NCBI RefSeq assembly: GCF_000422965.1
Contig: NZ_AUHB01000008.1
Coordinates: 178,313-242,312, forward strand
DNA: 64,000 nt
Direction: 5' to 3'
DNA from: Pleomorphomonas oryzae DSM 16300
GTDB lineage: Bacteria; Pseudomonadota; Alphaproteobacteria; Rhizobiales; Pleomorphomonadaceae
Below the pieces are notes generated by a model. That model was given only the letters and a program-made list of their open reading frames with translations, did no database searches and was not told the DNA's origin. Below are positions 43,642 to 53,318 of this stretch, piece after piece. Positions within the stretch are counted from its first letter, which is position 1. Every line of letters starts with the position of its first letter. The translations under genes were made by a program, and so were the position numbers.

Positions 43642-44040
43642 ATGAACCAGCATGCGCGTGACATCGAGCCGGACCTCGGCCCGCTCCTCGATCTGGCGGA
43701 CGATCTGCCTGAGCAAGACGCTCCGGGATACCGCAGGACTGAACCCAGCCTTGAAGCCGATAGCCGGAAAAAACCCGGCTTGGCATTCGGGCCGATGGAC
43801 CGGATCGGTCAGGAAAGCTCCTCGCCTGCCAAACAGCCTGTCCGGCGCGGCGATGGTGCCCCAGCGCCCTCCAGATCTGCCTTGCTGACAGCTTGGGGCA
43901 GCTTCTGGCGCGCCGTGGTCATCGGGGTTGTATCCGGCACGGTAGGAGGTGTGATCGGCGCCCTTACGCTGGTCTGGCTCACCGGCGCCGGCTGGAGTGT
44001 GTTTGCCAAGCTGCTCATCGACGCCATCGGGCATCTCTGA
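43642..44040 (+). CDS. Small membrane protein of unknown function
   Basis: 132 residues with a charged, Asp/Glu-rich N-terminus (MNQHARDIEPDLGPLLDLADDLPEQD) and one or two membrane segments near residues 90-125 (AVVIGVVSGTVGGVIGALTLVWLTG). No known domain seen. It lies 242 bases after transketolase and ends shortly before the chemoreceptor's stop on the other strand. Codon use looks like its neighbours. Confidence 0.55.
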   Translation: MNQHARDIEPDLGPLLDLADDLPEQDAPGYRRTEPSLEADSRKKPGLAFGPMDRIGQESSSPAKQPVRRGDGAPAPSRSALLTAWGSFWRAVVIGVVSGTVGGVIGALTLVWLTGAGWSVFAKLLIDAIGHL

Positions 44041-44096
44041 AGGCAGATATTCGGTCTCCCAAGAAGCAAGCCGGCCAGTGCGATATACGGCACCGA

Positions 44097-46328
44097 TCAG
44101 GCGGCAAGCCGTCCTGCGACCAACTGATCGACTTCTTCATCCGACAGCATGCGGTCGACGAACTGGACGCCCATGACCTCGGCATTCCGCCAGACCACCT
44201 TGGCCTCCAGAGCCCCGAGCGTCGGGTGGTTGACGCGGCATTGCACGCCGGGCTCCATCCCATCGACTAACGCGAGGCGCATACCGGAGCGTGAGATGTC
44301 ATGCAGGCGAAGCGGACGCCGAGTGCCATTGGCGAATTCGACAGTCACCAGAACATCGGCCTCTTTGCGAGTGTGCCGGCGTTGATCCATGAGATCATGG
44401 ACGAGAGCGTCCACTTCGGATTCAAGGCTCCGAACCTGATCGACCAGCTTGGAGCTCATATCCGCAAGCTTTCCAGCCGCCTCTTCGGTATGGGATGCGA
44501 GAGGCGGCAGGCAGTTTAGGCTGACGACCACGTCGTGGTTGGCCGCCGTTGAGCGATCCAGGCTCTTATTGATCTCAGATGTCGCCACGCTCTGCTGCTC
44601 TACTGCACCGGCAATCTTGGCGCTGAGGGACGACATGCCTTCGATTGATCCGGTAATCTCATCGAGCGAAGATGCGACTTCCTGTGCCGCGGCGCGAATG
44701 TCTTCCACCTGCCGGGTGATTTCCTCGGTTGCGCCCGCCGTCTGGTTGGCGAGTTGCTTGACCTCGGCGGCCACCACGGCAAACCCCTTGCCGGCATCGC
44801 CTGCCCTGGCCGCCTCGATGGTCGCGTTGAGGGCGAGAAGGTTGGTTTGCTGGGCAATGGCCGAAATCAGGGTCGTTACTTGACCAATCCGCTCCGACGC
44901 CTCGGAAAGTTTGGTTCCCAAAGCCTTGGCAGCCTCCGAGCGGGTGCGGGCCGCCGTCGCTCCCTTGGCTGAGACCACCGTCTGTTGCGCAATATCGGAA
45001 ATGGAGGCCGCAAGTTCGGTAACGGAGGACACGACGGCGTTCATGTCCCTGTTGGTGAGGTCGAGCCGCGTCAGTGAGCGGTCGAGTTCACCACGTGTCG
45101 TCGACGCGTTCGTCGCGACAACATCGATGACGACGCTGACATTTTGGGCGAGACCGTTGATAGCTGCGACAACGGAGTTGACCGATAGGCGAAGGCGATC
45201 GGCGACCTCTGCCAAGGCATTGCGCTTGTTCTGGAGGAGTTCGCGTTGCCGCTCCTCGGAATTGGCTTCGTTGAGCTTTTCGATCGTCCGGTCTCGGAAA
45301 TAGGCGACGGCACGCGCCAGTTGGCCGACCTCGTCGGTACGGCCGGCCTCGGCAAGTTCGGTGGAAATATCGGCGTCGCCGAGTTCCCGGATATGAACGT
45401 CGAGGCTGCTGATGCTGCGCACGATCGAACGCGACAACAGCACCGCAGCGGCGATGGCCAGGAGGGCAATGCTGAGCGCAAGACCGAGCATGGTGGCCAT
45501 GCGTGTCCAAAAGCCAGAGACGCGAACGTCGAGCAGATGATCCAATTGCTCGGCCGATTGCCGCCAATAGGTATCCGCGGCCGCAACGAGCGTTTTGTTC
45601 GCCGCCGAAAGTGCGGCAACATCGGCGGATGCCCGTGCCGCATCGTTCCTCAAGTCAGCCGCGATTTTGTTGGCCGTTCCCGCAAAGGCTCCAACCCTGC
45701 CGACAAATGCCTTGGTTGGGCTGTCGAGCGCTGCGGCGACGGAACCCGAAGCGTTATTGGCCATCGCAACGTCAACCGAGGCTTTGATCGTGCCCATGTC
45801 GGTTTCGATCTGCCCCAGAAGCACGATGAAAGCGGCGCGAGCGGTATCGTCGAGGGTATCGAGCTTCGATTGCGCGCGCGCCAGCATATCCAGTTCGGCC
45901 GTGCGGGTGATCAGGTCCGGCAGACGGACGACAACCGTGTCCATCACATAGAAGCTGTCGAGATCCGGATCGAGGATGAGATTGCTGTCGTTGCCCGCCG
46001 CCGTCGCCAAATCACGGAACGCAGTGCCAACCTCAGGCGTTTTCTTGTCGGACAGCGAAAGGCGACCGGCTGCGTCGCGAACGGATGGCGAATAGTCAGG
46101 CCCAGCGAGAGACTTGGCGGCCTCCAGCACCTTTGCATCGCTGCTTTCAGGCTCGGATGCCCAGGCGATCAGCGATGGCCACATTTGGCGAAGCCAGCCG
46201 GTTCCGGCTAGTTCCGCTTCGGCAAATGCAATGTCTTTTTCGCTCTGCAGTATGAATAAGCCTGACATCAGCCCAAGCGGCAGAAGCAGCATGATAACAA
46301 CGATAGCCAGCTTTTTCCGAATGGACAT
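44097..46328 (-). CDS. Methyl-accepting chemotaxis protein with C-terminal PilZ domain
   Basis: 743 residues: TM1 (~8-28), a large periplasmic sensor (~30-275), TM2 (~280-300, [20 protein letters not shown]), HAMP, and the receptor hairpin ([40 protein letters not shown]). At the C-terminus is a PilZ domain (~645-743) with RRHTR (650-654) and DISRSG (677-682), the RxxxR and D/NxSxxG signatures that bind c-di-GMP. This gives a chemoreceptor whose output may be modulated by c-di-GMP. The preceding segment [17 protein letters not shown] interrupts the usual signal helix. Single-gene unit with its own 321-base upstream region. Confidence 0.92.
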   Translation of the reverse strand: MSIRKKLAIVVIMLLLPLGLMSGLFILQSEKDIAFAEAELAGTGWLRQMWPSLIAWASEPESSDAKVLEAAKSLAGPDYSPSVRDAAGRLSLSDKKTPEVGTAFRDLATAAGNDSNLILDPDLDSFYVMDTVVVRLPDLITRTAELDMLARAQSKLDTLDDTARAAFIVLLGQIETDMGTIKASVDVAMANNASGSVAAALDSPTKAFVGRVGAFAGTANKIAADLRNDAARASADVAALSAANKTLVAAADTYWRQSAEQLDHLLDVRVSGFWTRMATMLGLALSIALLAIAAAVLLSRSIVRSISSLDVHIRELGDADISTELAEAGRTDEVGQLARAVAYFRDRTIEKLNEANSEERQRELLQNKRNALAEVADRLRLSVNSVVAAINGLAQNVSVVIDVVATNASTTRGELDRSLTRLDLTNRDMNAVVSSVTELAASISDIAQQTVVSAKGATAARTRSEAAKALGTKLSEASERIGQVTTLISAIAQQTNLLALNATIEAARAGDAGKGFAVVAAEVKQLANQTAGATEEITRQVEDIRAAAQEVASSLDEITGSIEGMSSLSAKIAGAVEQQSVATSEINKSLDRSTAANHDVVVSLNCLPPLASHTEEAAGKLADMSSKLVDQVRSLESEVDALVHDLMDQRRHTRKEADVLVTVEFANGTRRPLRLHDISRSGMRLALVDGMEPGVQCRVNHPTLGALEAKVVWRNAEVMGVQFVDRMLSDEEVDQLVAGRLAA

Positions 46329-46649
46329 TCGTCTGCTCCGTCCCGCCCATACGCCGGCTTGTCGTTTCAGCGCTCATCGGCCTAATATTTAGGCATATGA
46401 TGGAAAGCTGGATCGATTCTGCCGGAACCTCCACGAACACGGCTGATATTTATTAAAGTATATTTTCGGTCATATTTATTAATGTCGTATTTATTTTCCG
46501 GCCCAACAATATGCCGCGTCACCTTGCGCTCGCTGCCTATTGGGGACCTGGGAATTCTTGCCAGACCATAGATGAGAATGGCGCCCCCGGAAAATACGTT
46601 CCTGGATTGCATCGCAGAACTTTCGCTATTTGAAATCCTGCGACCTCAT
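46329..46649. other. Intergenic region, MCP-PilZ promoter
   Basis: 321 bases, AT-rich near 46440-46500 (TATTTATTAAAG and TATTTATTAATG direct repeats). It should hold the minus-strand promoter of the chemoreceptor. No gene seen. Confidence 0.45.
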
Positions 46650-47867
46650 TCAGCCAGAGAGTGCCAGGCCGGCGCCCGCTACCGCCGAGAAGGCGACAAC
46701 AAGCCACGGCGGCGCCTTCCACACCATAAGGGCGACGAAACCGGCGAGCGCCAGGGCGAAGTCCCGCAGATCGAGGATCGCGCTCGCAAAGACCGGAGAG
46801 TAGAGAGCCGTTCCCAGAATACCGACGACGGCGGCGTTTGCTCCGCGCATCAAGGATTGCGCGACGGATTTGGTGCGAAACTGGTCCCAGAACGGAAGAA
46901 TGCCGATCAGCACCAGAAAACCCGGAAGAAAGATGGCCAGCAAAGCCAGTCCGCCTCCCATGACACCATTCGGCGCGGGCCCCAAAACAGCACCCAGATA
47001 GGCTGCGAAAGTGAAGAGCGGCCCGGGCACGGCCTGCGCCGCGCCATAGCCGGCAAGAAAGGCATCATGGGTTACCCAGCCACCGCGCACCACCTCGGCA
47101 TCGAGAAGCGGCAGCACGACGTGGCCACCGCCGAAGACAAGGGCTCCTGCCCGATAGAATCGGTCGACGACAGCAAATGCCTGTGAGTGCCCGGCCAGGA
47201 GCGGCAGCAGGACCAGTAAAGCCAAGAAGGCCAAGATAGCTGCGACGGCCGCCCACCGGGACACGGGAACGGTGACGTGGCCGCCGGCCGGCTTCACCTC
47301 CTCCCGACCGAGAGCCAACCCGCCAGCCGCGCCCAGGACAATAGCGCCTAACATGCCGACGCTTCCCGGCACGAAGGCCATCAAGGCGACGGCTGCAACC
47401 GCAATGGTCGATCGCTGGCGATCAGGACAAAGATTTCTGGCCATCCCCCAGACCGCTTGTGCCACGATGGCCACCGCGACGATCTTGAGACCGTGCAGGG
47501 CGCCGGTTCCCATCGGTCCGCCGATGGTCGGCGCGGCCAATGCGAAGAGCAGCAGGATCAGCGCCGAAGGCAAGGTGAAAGCCAGGAACGCCGACAACGC
47601 ACCCAACCAGCCGGCTCGCATCATGCCCAGGGAAAAGCCGACCTGACTGGAGGTCGGCCCCGGCAGGAACTGGCAAAGCGCAACGAGATCGGCATAGGTT
47701 TGGTCGTTCAGCCAGCGCCGACGAACCACCAATTCCTCGCGGAAATATCCCAGATGGGCGATAGGACCGCCGAAGGACGTCAGACCCAGTTTGAGAAAGG
47801 TGGAAAATACCTCAACAGCATTTCCGCGCGCGCCTTCTTCACCAGAGCCAACAACTTGATCCGCCAT
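46650..47867 (-). CDS. chrA: Chromate transporter (ChrA family)
   Basis: 405 residues, the normal long-chain CHR length, with two homologous halves: GLTSFGGPIAHLGYFREELV and LPGPTSSQVGFSLG in the first, and GALVFGGGHVVLPLLDAEVV and AVPGPLFTFAAYLG in the second. It exports chromate, probably by proton or sulfate-linked exchange. It follows the EmrA-like gene by 78 bases on the same strand and could be part of the TetR-controlled unit or have its own promoter; chromate substrate is by family. Confidence 0.9.
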   Translation of the reverse strand: MADQVVGSGEEGARGNAVEVFSTFLKLGLTSFGGPIAHLGYFREELVVRRRWLNDQTYADLVALCQFLPGPTSSQVGFSLGMMRAGWLGALSAFLAFTLPSALILLLFALAAPTIGGPMGTGALHGLKIVAVAIVAQAVWGMARNLCPDRQRSTIAVAAVALMAFVPGSVGMLGAIVLGAAGGLALGREEVKPAGGHVTVPVSRWAAVAAILAFLALLVLLPLLAGHSQAFAVVDRFYRAGALVFGGGHVVLPLLDAEVVRGGWVTHDAFLAGYGAAQAVPGPLFTFAAYLGAVLGPAPNGVMGGGLALLAIFLPGFLVLIGILPFWDQFRTKSVAQSLMRGANAAVVGILGTALYSPVFASAILDLRDFALALAGFVALMVWKAPPWLVVAFSAVAGAGLALSG

Positions 47868-47945
47868 CGACGCCGCCCTTACCTGCCCATTTTGGACATA
47901 GTGTCATGGTGGTGGCGGGTGACAAGCCCATGACGGCTCCCAAGC

Positions 47946-49136
47946 CTAAGATCGACCAGACACCCCAGCCGGTGCGTTGGCGGCTGCCGTATCGACCCGA
48001 GCGATGACCGACATGCCGGGCCGCAACCGTTCAGCCAGCGGCTGACCGTCCAGCAGGCGGATGCGGACGGGGATGCGCTGCACCACCTTGGTGAAGTTGC
48101 CGCTGGCATTGTCGGCCTTGAGCACGCTGAATTCCGAGCCGGCGGCCGGCGCCAGTTCCTCGACGACCCCTTGCAGAGAGGCACCGTTGAGGCCATCGAC
48201 GTCGATGGTCACCGGCTGTCCGATCTGCATGTGAGCGGTTTGCGTTTCCTTGTAGTTGGCCACAATCCAGCGAGCTGGCGGCACCAGGAACATCAGCTGC
48301 GTGCCGGCGGTGACATATTGCCCCTTCCGCACCGAACTCTCGCTGATCTGTCCATCGGCAGGCGCAGTGATCACCGTATTGCCGAGATTGATCCGTGCGA
48401 GATCGGCGGCCGCCTCGGCGGCCTGCACCTGCGCTGTCAGACCCGACCGTGAGACGTCGGTGGCTCGTACCTGCGCCTCCGCCAGGCTGACATTGGCCTC
48501 GGCGGCCGATACGCCGGCTTCGGCAACCTTGAGGTTGGCGACGGCGCTGTCGAGATCTGTTTCAGCGCGAATGCCCTTCTGGGCAAGCGAGCTCACCCGC
48601 TCATAAGCCGCCTTGACCTGATCAAGCTGCGCTGTCGCCTGATCGAGAGCCGCCTTGCGGACGGCGACGGTGGCGACGTTCTGCGCCATGGTCTGGTCGA
48701 CATTGGCAAGCGATGACTTGGCAATATCGAGTTGCGCTTCCGCCTGCGCGAGCTGCTGGCGATAGATGCGGTCGTCGACCCTGACCAGGGGCTCGCCGGC
48801 TTTCACGAATTGAAAGTCACGCACCGGCACCTCGGTCACGTAACCGCTGACCTGCGACGACAGCGCGGTAACCTGCCCGCGAACATAGCTGTTTTCCGTC
48901 ACCTCGACGGTGCTGGTGAACGGCCAGAGATGCCAAGCCCACAACACCGCAGCCGAGCCGGCGAACGCCACCAGCGCCATGGCGGCAACCATTGCGACGC
49001 TGGCCTTGGCGACCTTTGGCGGAGCGGATGCCTGGCTCGGCGCGGCGTCGGTGGTCTCGCCATCCATGCCGCGGCGAGCCTGGGCGGCTACCGTGGTGGT
49101 TTGTTCCGGCAGAGGCGGACGAACGGGCTGGTTCAT
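47946..49136 (-). CDS. HlyD/EmrA-type membrane fusion protein
   Basis: 396 residues: a 47-residue cytoplasmic tail, one membrane segment (AMVAAMALVAFAGSAAVLWAW), then a lipoyl/barrel domain and long alpha-helical hairpin (DIAKSSLANVDQTMAQ... to ...QAAEAAADLARINLGNT), with TVEVTENSYVRGQVTALSSQVSGYV, an EmrA-family signature. It connects inner-membrane EmrB-like pumps to an outer-membrane channel. It overlaps the MFS gene by 4 bases (ATGA), so the two make a complex. Confidence 0.92.
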   Translation of the reverse strand: MNQPVRPPLPEQTTTVAAQARRGMDGETTDAAPSQASAPPKVAKASVAMVAAMALVAFAGSAAVLWAWHLWPFTSTVEVTENSYVRGQVTALSSQVSGYVTEVPVRDFQFVKAGEPLVRVDDRIYRQQLAQAEAQLDIAKSSLANVDQTMAQNVATVAVRKAALDQATAQLDQVKAAYERVSSLAQKGIRAETDLDSAVANLKVAEAGVSAAEANVSLAEAQVRATDVSRSGLTAQVQAAEAAADLARINLGNTVITAPADGQISESSVRKGQYVTAGTQLMFLVPPARWIVANYKETQTAHMQIGQPVTIDVDGLNGASLQGVVEELAPAAGSEFSVLKADNASGNFTKVVQRIPVRIRLLDGQPLAERLRPGMSVIARVDTAAANAPAGVSGRS

Positions 49137-50836
49137 TGCAGATGGATCCTGAGTTTGCGGGCCTGCCTGTAGCGCGCAGCGGTCAGGCGGCGATGGGTCA
49201 ACCGGCGAGCCTTTTCGACGCCACCCGTCAGGACGCGGAAGATGTCGCTGGCGAAAGTCCAGAACAGAAAAGCGAATGCGATCAGGCTATTGAGAAGCGA
49301 TGCGTCGTTGTAGGCCCGAACATTGGCCTCACGTGTGGCAACCTGAGCCAGCAATGCCTGCGCCTGGATATCGCGACGCGACGGATCGACGATCGTCTTG
49401 GCATAGACGCCTTGGTAGATCTTGATCCTCTGTGCCACTTGGGGATCGGCCGGGTTGAGCTCGGCGGTGAGGACGGCCGAATACTCGTGCTCCCGGTAGA
49501 GCTGATAGGTGCTGAGCACGGCCGGTCCGGCGAGGCCGCCGATCCCCTGCGATAGACTAAAAAGCACCGAGAAGGTCACGATGTGATCGGTACCGCGCGC
49601 CAGAGCCTTGGTGATCCCCATCAGCAGCAGCGGCCCGATGAACATGCCGGTGGCAAGCGAGATCATCAACTGGCTGAGATAGACATCCTGCGGCCGGGTG
49701 AGATTGGTGGCGCTATGTTCAAGGTAGCTGCCGGCGACGACAAGCGTGATGGAGACGCCCAGGATGGCCAGTATGCGCTTGGGACCGAACATCAACGCCG
49801 AGGCCACGGCGCCGGCGATCGTTCCGACAAAGATGACTGCGTAGAGAGGCTGCAATTGGTCCGGGCCCATGCCGAGCATTCTGAGCAGACCGGGCGCCGT
49901 GTAGCTCTGCTCTGAGAGCAGGAAGCGCATGCCCACCGCGCCCATGCCGAAGCGGAAGGCGTCGCTGGTGCCAAGCCAGCGCGTCATGACAAGGGGGTGG
50001 GCGCGATGATGCTCGATCAGCCCAGCCACCGTCACCATGACCAAAGCAGCAATGACCGCGTAGGCCATCCAGGAATTATCTTCCCACCACTGATAGCGCA
50101 TCTGGGCGAAGACGGCGCCCACCAGGGCAATCGCCGGCGCCAAGAGTGCAAAGGACAGAAAATCCAGCGGTTCGAAGGTCTGGACGCGGATGCCCTGCGG
50201 CAGCTTGACGATAACGATCGCTGCCAGGCTGAGGAGGGCCATCCCCAGCTCGAGCCGATAGATTTCCCGGAAGTCACCCGTACTGGCCAACCAGGGTGAC
50301 AGGACCCAGGCGAGCGGCGTCATGGCCTGCATCAGCCCCAGGGCTAGGCAGAGGGCCCGCCCAAGATGCTTTAAAGGAAAAGCCTGCATCAGATAGAACA
50401 TGCCGAGCGTCGTCATCGGCGCGGCGGCAAAGCCGGCCACGGCGCGCAGCAGCAACGCCGTCGGGTAATCGGCGACGACGAGATGCAAAACGCAGAGGAC
50501 GACATAAGCGATGATGCCGGCTTCGGCGAAATGGCGGATGCCGAATCTCTGCCGGCATTTGAAAAGGATCAGATTGGCCGACGCGTTGAACATGACATAG
50601 ACAGCCGACAACCAGACGGCTTCTGACGGTGTCAGGCCGAGGTGACCCTGGATATTCTGCAAATTGGCGGCAATCAGGCCGGTGCCGAGACCACTCGTCG
50701 GGATAACCAGCAAGCCGACCAGACCATAGGCAAGGCGGCGGCGGGGTGTATGCTTGACGAAAGCAGGCGACCCGGGAATGCGAGGGCGCTCCTCAGGATC
50801 CCAGTTGGGTAATGGATCGATGGGCCGGGCGTTCAT
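49133..50836 (-). CDS. DHA2-family MFS drug efflux transporter (EmrB-like)
   Basis: 567 residues, 14 predicted membrane helices, with SGLGTGLIAANLQNIQGHLGLTPSEAVWLSAVYVM near the start, an EmrB/QacA (DHA2) layout. It exports hydrophobic compounds by proton antiport with the EmrA-like partner. Overlaps both the TetR gene (50833-50836) and the fusion-protein gene (49133-49136) by ATGA, a tight operon. Drug range unknown. Confidence 0.92.
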   Translation of the reverse strand: MNARPIDPLPNWDPEERPRIPGSPAFVKHTPRRRLAYGLVGLLVIPTSGLGTGLIAANLQNIQGHLGLTPSEAVWLSAVYVMFNASANLILFKCRQRFGIRHFAEAGIIAYVVLCVLHLVVADYPTALLLRAVAGFAAAPMTTLGMFYLMQAFPLKHLGRALCLALGLMQAMTPLAWVLSPWLASTGDFREIYRLELGMALLSLAAIVIVKLPQGIRVQTFEPLDFLSFALLAPAIALVGAVFAQMRYQWWEDNSWMAYAVIAALVMVTVAGLIEHHRAHPLVMTRWLGTSDAFRFGMGAVGMRFLLSEQSYTAPGLLRMLGMGPDQLQPLYAVIFVGTIAGAVASALMFGPKRILAILGVSITLVVAGSYLEHSATNLTRPQDVYLSQLMISLATGMFIGPLLLMGITKALARGTDHIVTFSVLFSLSQGIGGLAGPAVLSTYQLYREHEYSAVLTAELNPADPQVAQRIKIYQGVYAKTIVDPSRRDIQAQALLAQVATREANVRAYNDASLLNSLIAFAFLFWTFASDIFRVLTGGVEKARRLTHRRLTAARYRQARKLRIHLQ

Positions 50837-51411
50837 TTCGCTACCGCCCGAAGGGCCATCGAGCGCGGACGCAAACCTTCGACCATGAGTTCGAAAGCCC
50901 GCAGGCTGAGCCGGGCCTGTTCGTCGGCAGAGCGACCTCGCAGCGCCGAGCCCAGCATGCTCACGAGCAGCGTGACGTCCTCGACCTGGACGTCGGGACG
51001 ACAGGTTTCAGCCTCGACGGCGCGAAGGATCAGCGGCGAGAATATCTGGTGGAAGCGCTCGCGCACCCGCCGTACCTCGGGTGCGTTGCGGTCGAGCACG
51101 CGCCAGTAATCGATCAGTGACGAGCGGGCATGGATACGTTCGGCATGGAAACGCAACAGCACGAAGAAGGCATCGTCACGGTCGCCGAGTTCAACCGCCT
51201 TGGCGGCTGTTTCCTCCAGCCCCTGTTCGAGGAGAGCGACGATCAAGTGGTGGCGATCCGGAAAATGCCGGTAGAGCGTGGCCCGCCCCACGCCGGCCTG
51301 TTGGCAAACGAGATCGAGCGGCACGGTGATGCCTTGGCTAGCGAACACGAGGTCGGCAGCTTCGAGGATAACCGAGCGGTTTTCCTCCGCGTCTTTTCTG
51401 AGCTTCGTCAT
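50833..51411 (-). CDS. TetR-family repressor of the efflux operon
   Basis: 192 residues with an N-terminal helix-turn-helix (NRSVILEAADLVFASQGITVPLDLVCQQAGVGRATLYRHFPDRHHLI) and a variable ligand domain with Cys at EAETCRPD. The ATG at 51411 was chosen over GTG/ATG 51447, which would begin inside the palindrome at 51424-51439. First gene of the tetR-MFS-HlyD unit, so it most likely represses its own operon through that palindrome. Confidence 0.9.
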   Translation of the reverse strand: MTKLRKDAEENRSVILEAADLVFASQGITVPLDLVCQQAGVGRATLYRHFPDRHHLIVALLEQGLEETAAKAVELGDRDDAFFVLLRFHAERIHARSSLIDYWRVLDRNAPEVRRVRERFHQIFSPLILRAVEAETCRPDVQVEDVTLLVSMLGSALRGRSADEQARLSLRAFELMVEGLRPRSMALRAVAK

Positions 51412-51839
51412 GACGCAATAAATCGGACACGAATGTCCGTTTGTCAATGCGAACGGCTGTCAGTCGCAGGAAGGAGCGATGACATCTCGGTGATTGGGGC
51501 CATGGGCGCTGCCCAAAGCTCACCTGTGACGCGGCGACGCGATGGCCCGTCGTTTAAACGGACAAAATAGTCTTTATTGTCTCAGATCAGCAGATGCCGT
51601 TTACGGTTGGCCAGCCCAGGTCGTTTCGATTGGCTTGGCTTGAGAGCAACAAGACGGGCTGCGCCGCCGCCGCCTCACGGCCACATTGGCGGAACAACGT
51701 TCCCTCATGGATGTTTTTCACCGTCGCGGCGACGGATCAGTGGATGGAGGCCGTTCAACAGGGGAGCCAGCCTTTCAATGATGAACGGACCAGAAGCGAC
51801 GAGCTGGAACAACAGATTGGCTAGCGAGAAGCAGGAGCC
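51412..51839. other. Divergent intergenic region, tetR / sigma factor operon
   Basis: 428 bases. It contains the TetR operator candidate (51424-51439) and the inverted repeat GGAAC-AAC-GTTCC (51691-51703). Short frames at 51577-51843 and 51594-51824 are not protein-like. Confidence 0.5.
51424..51439. promoter_or_regulatory. TetR operator candidate
   Basis: CGGACACGAATGTCCG is a perfect 6-4-6 palindrome 13 bases upstream of the tetR start. A second half, AACGGACA, occurs at 51556-51563. Position and symmetry fit autoregulation. Confidence 0.6.
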
Positions 51840-52385
51840 TTGAAGAACAATGATCCAGACGAGGCGCTGCTCGAGCGCGTGGCCCGCGGCGACAAGGGCG
51901 CCGTCCGAGAGATGGTCGCGCGCAAGCTCCCGCGCGTGCTCAGTCTCGCCAACCGTTTGCTCGGCGATCGTGGAGACGCGGAAGATGTCGCTCAGGAAGT
52001 TTTCCTACGCGTCTGGCGCCGGGCCGGGCAGTGGCGCCCTGGCGAAGCGCTGTTCGATACCTGGCTGCACCGGGTGGCGCTCAATCTTTGCCTGGACCAT
52101 CTGCGTCGGCGGCGCGACACTTATGTCGCAGAACCTCCGGATCGTCCCGATCCTGGGCCGGGTCCCGACGGCGGGATCGCTGTGAGAGAAGAGCGTGACG
52201 CGATCAAGGCGGCAATCGACGCGCTGCCGGAGCGTCAAAGGGAGGCGATCGTGCTGCAATATTACCAAGACCTGGGTAATATCGAAGCGGCCGCGATCAT
52301 GGGGATCAGTGTCGAGGCGCTGGAAAGCCTGCTGGCGCGTGCCCGCCGCAACCTACGGGCCAGTCTTGCCGGAGATCAGTCATGA
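51840..52385 (+). CDS. ECF-type RNA polymerase sigma factor
   Basis: 181 residues, sigma70 regions 2 (LANRLLGDRGDAEDVAQEVFLRVWRRAGQW) and 4 (IDALPERQREAIVLQYYQDLGNIEAAAIMGISVEALESLLARARRNL) only. TTG 51840 is the best start; AGGAG is very close to it (2 bases), so initiation may be weak. It directs transcription of a stress regulon, likely this operon. The next gene overlaps by 4 bases (ATGA). Confidence 0.9.
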   Translation: MKNNDPDEALLERVARGDKGAVREMVARKLPRVLSLANRLLGDRGDAEDVAQEVFLRVWRRAGQWRPGEALFDTWLHRVALNLCLDHLRRRRDTYVAEPPDRPDPGPGPDGGIAVREERDAIKAAIDALPERQREAIVLQYYQDLGNIEAAAIMGISVEALESLLARARRNLRASLAGDQS

Positions 52386-52801
52386 CACCGGAGAGATTCC
52401 GCGAAATCGTTGAAGCCTATGGCGCCGTGCCGCAGCGCTGGCCCGCAAAAGAGCGCGCGGCGGCCGAGGCCTTGATACTCAGAAGCTCCGAAGCGAGGGA
52501 GCTGCTCGCCCATGAGGCGGGCCTTGATCGTCTGTTGGATGCATACAGGATCGTCCCGCCGGATCGCGCCTTGACGGGGGCCATCATTGCCTCCGCTCCG
52601 TCATCCCGCAGGTTATCATGGGCCTCGCTGTTCAGGGGACTCGGCATCGTTGGCGCCGGTCTCGCAGGAGCGGTTGCCGGCGCATTCCTGATGACGGTCT
52701 ATGCTCCCTCGATACCCACCACCATCGATGACGACGATCGGCCGATCTTAACGAGTTTCGACGTCAGTGTCGGTGAGTTCGATCTGGGCGAAAGTCAATG
52801 A
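52382..52801 (+). CDS. Putative anti-sigma factor (single-pass membrane protein)
   Basis: 139 residues. A cytoplasmic part (~1-85, MTPERFREIVEAYGAVPQRWPAKER) precedes one membrane segment (~85-107, GIVGAGLAGAVAGAFLMTVYAP) and a short acidic periplasmic tail (IDDDDRP). Overlap with the sigma gene and this topology suggest an anti-sigma factor. No ZAS or RskA motif is visible, so the role is inferred from position. Confidence 0.65.
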   Translation: MTPERFREIVEAYGAVPQRWPAKERAAAEALILRSSEARELLAHEAGLDRLLDAYRIVPPDRALTGAIIASAPSSRRLSWASLFRGLGIVGAGLAGAVAGAFLMTVYAPSIPTTIDDDDRPILTSFDVSVGEFDLGESQ

Positions 52802-53253
52802 GCAGATACGCTTTTAAAATTGTCCTTGCCATATCGCTGGCGCTCAACGTGTTCATCCTGGGCGCTGCAATTGGCGCATGGTTCTGGCGGTCGGTGCCTA
52901 TCTCTGCCCAGTCACAGGATCAAGGGCTCGCAGCGGCGGCGCAGGCGCTGGATGCTGACAAACGTCAGGCCTTCCAGGAAACGCTGGCGAAGGCGCGACA
53001 TGACGCGCAGCCTGATTCAAAGGCTGCACGCGAGGCTCGCGACAAGCTCGCTCAATTGCTGAACCAGACGGAGCTCGACCGCAACGCCATCGACGCGGCG
53101 CTCGACATGACCCGCACAGCCGACGTGAAAGTACGTTCCCGCATAGAAGCGGCGGTGATCGACTTTGCGGAAGGCCTGGACCCGAAGAACCGCGCCATCC
53201 TCATCGACGGACTGGCCGCACGCGGACAGATACTGCCGCGTCAAACAAAATAA
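52798..53253 (+). CDS. Periplasmic heavy-metal sensor-like protein (ZraP/CnrX type)
   Basis: 151 residues: one N-terminal membrane segment (FKIVLAISLALNVFILGAAIGAWFW) and an all-helical periplasmic domain with LDADKRQAFQETLAKARHDAQ and AKLAQLLNQTELDRNAIDAALD-like helices, typical of the CpxP/ZraP/CnrX group. It overlaps the previous gene by 4 bases (ATGA). CnrX partners regulate metal-responsive sigma factors, so it may be the signal input. Metal-binding His/Met residues are few (one His), so metal sensing is doubtful. Confidence 0.75.
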   Translation: MSRYAFKIVLAISLALNVFILGAAIGAWFWRSVPISAQSQDQGLAAAAQALDADKRQAFQETLAKARHDAQPDSKAAREARDKLAQLLNQTELDRNAIDAALDMTRTADVKVRSRIEAAVIDFAEGLDPKNRAILIDGLAARGQILPRQTK

Positions 53254-53318
53254 AGCGGGCCGACGGAACCAGCTTTTCTCCCCGTTCAAGGATCATCGTC
53301 AACTCGAAGGAGGTTTGC

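Noticed and set aside
51577..51843. Short ORFs upstream of the sigma factor
   Set aside because: They are unlike protein in composition, overlap the sigma start, and have no family match.
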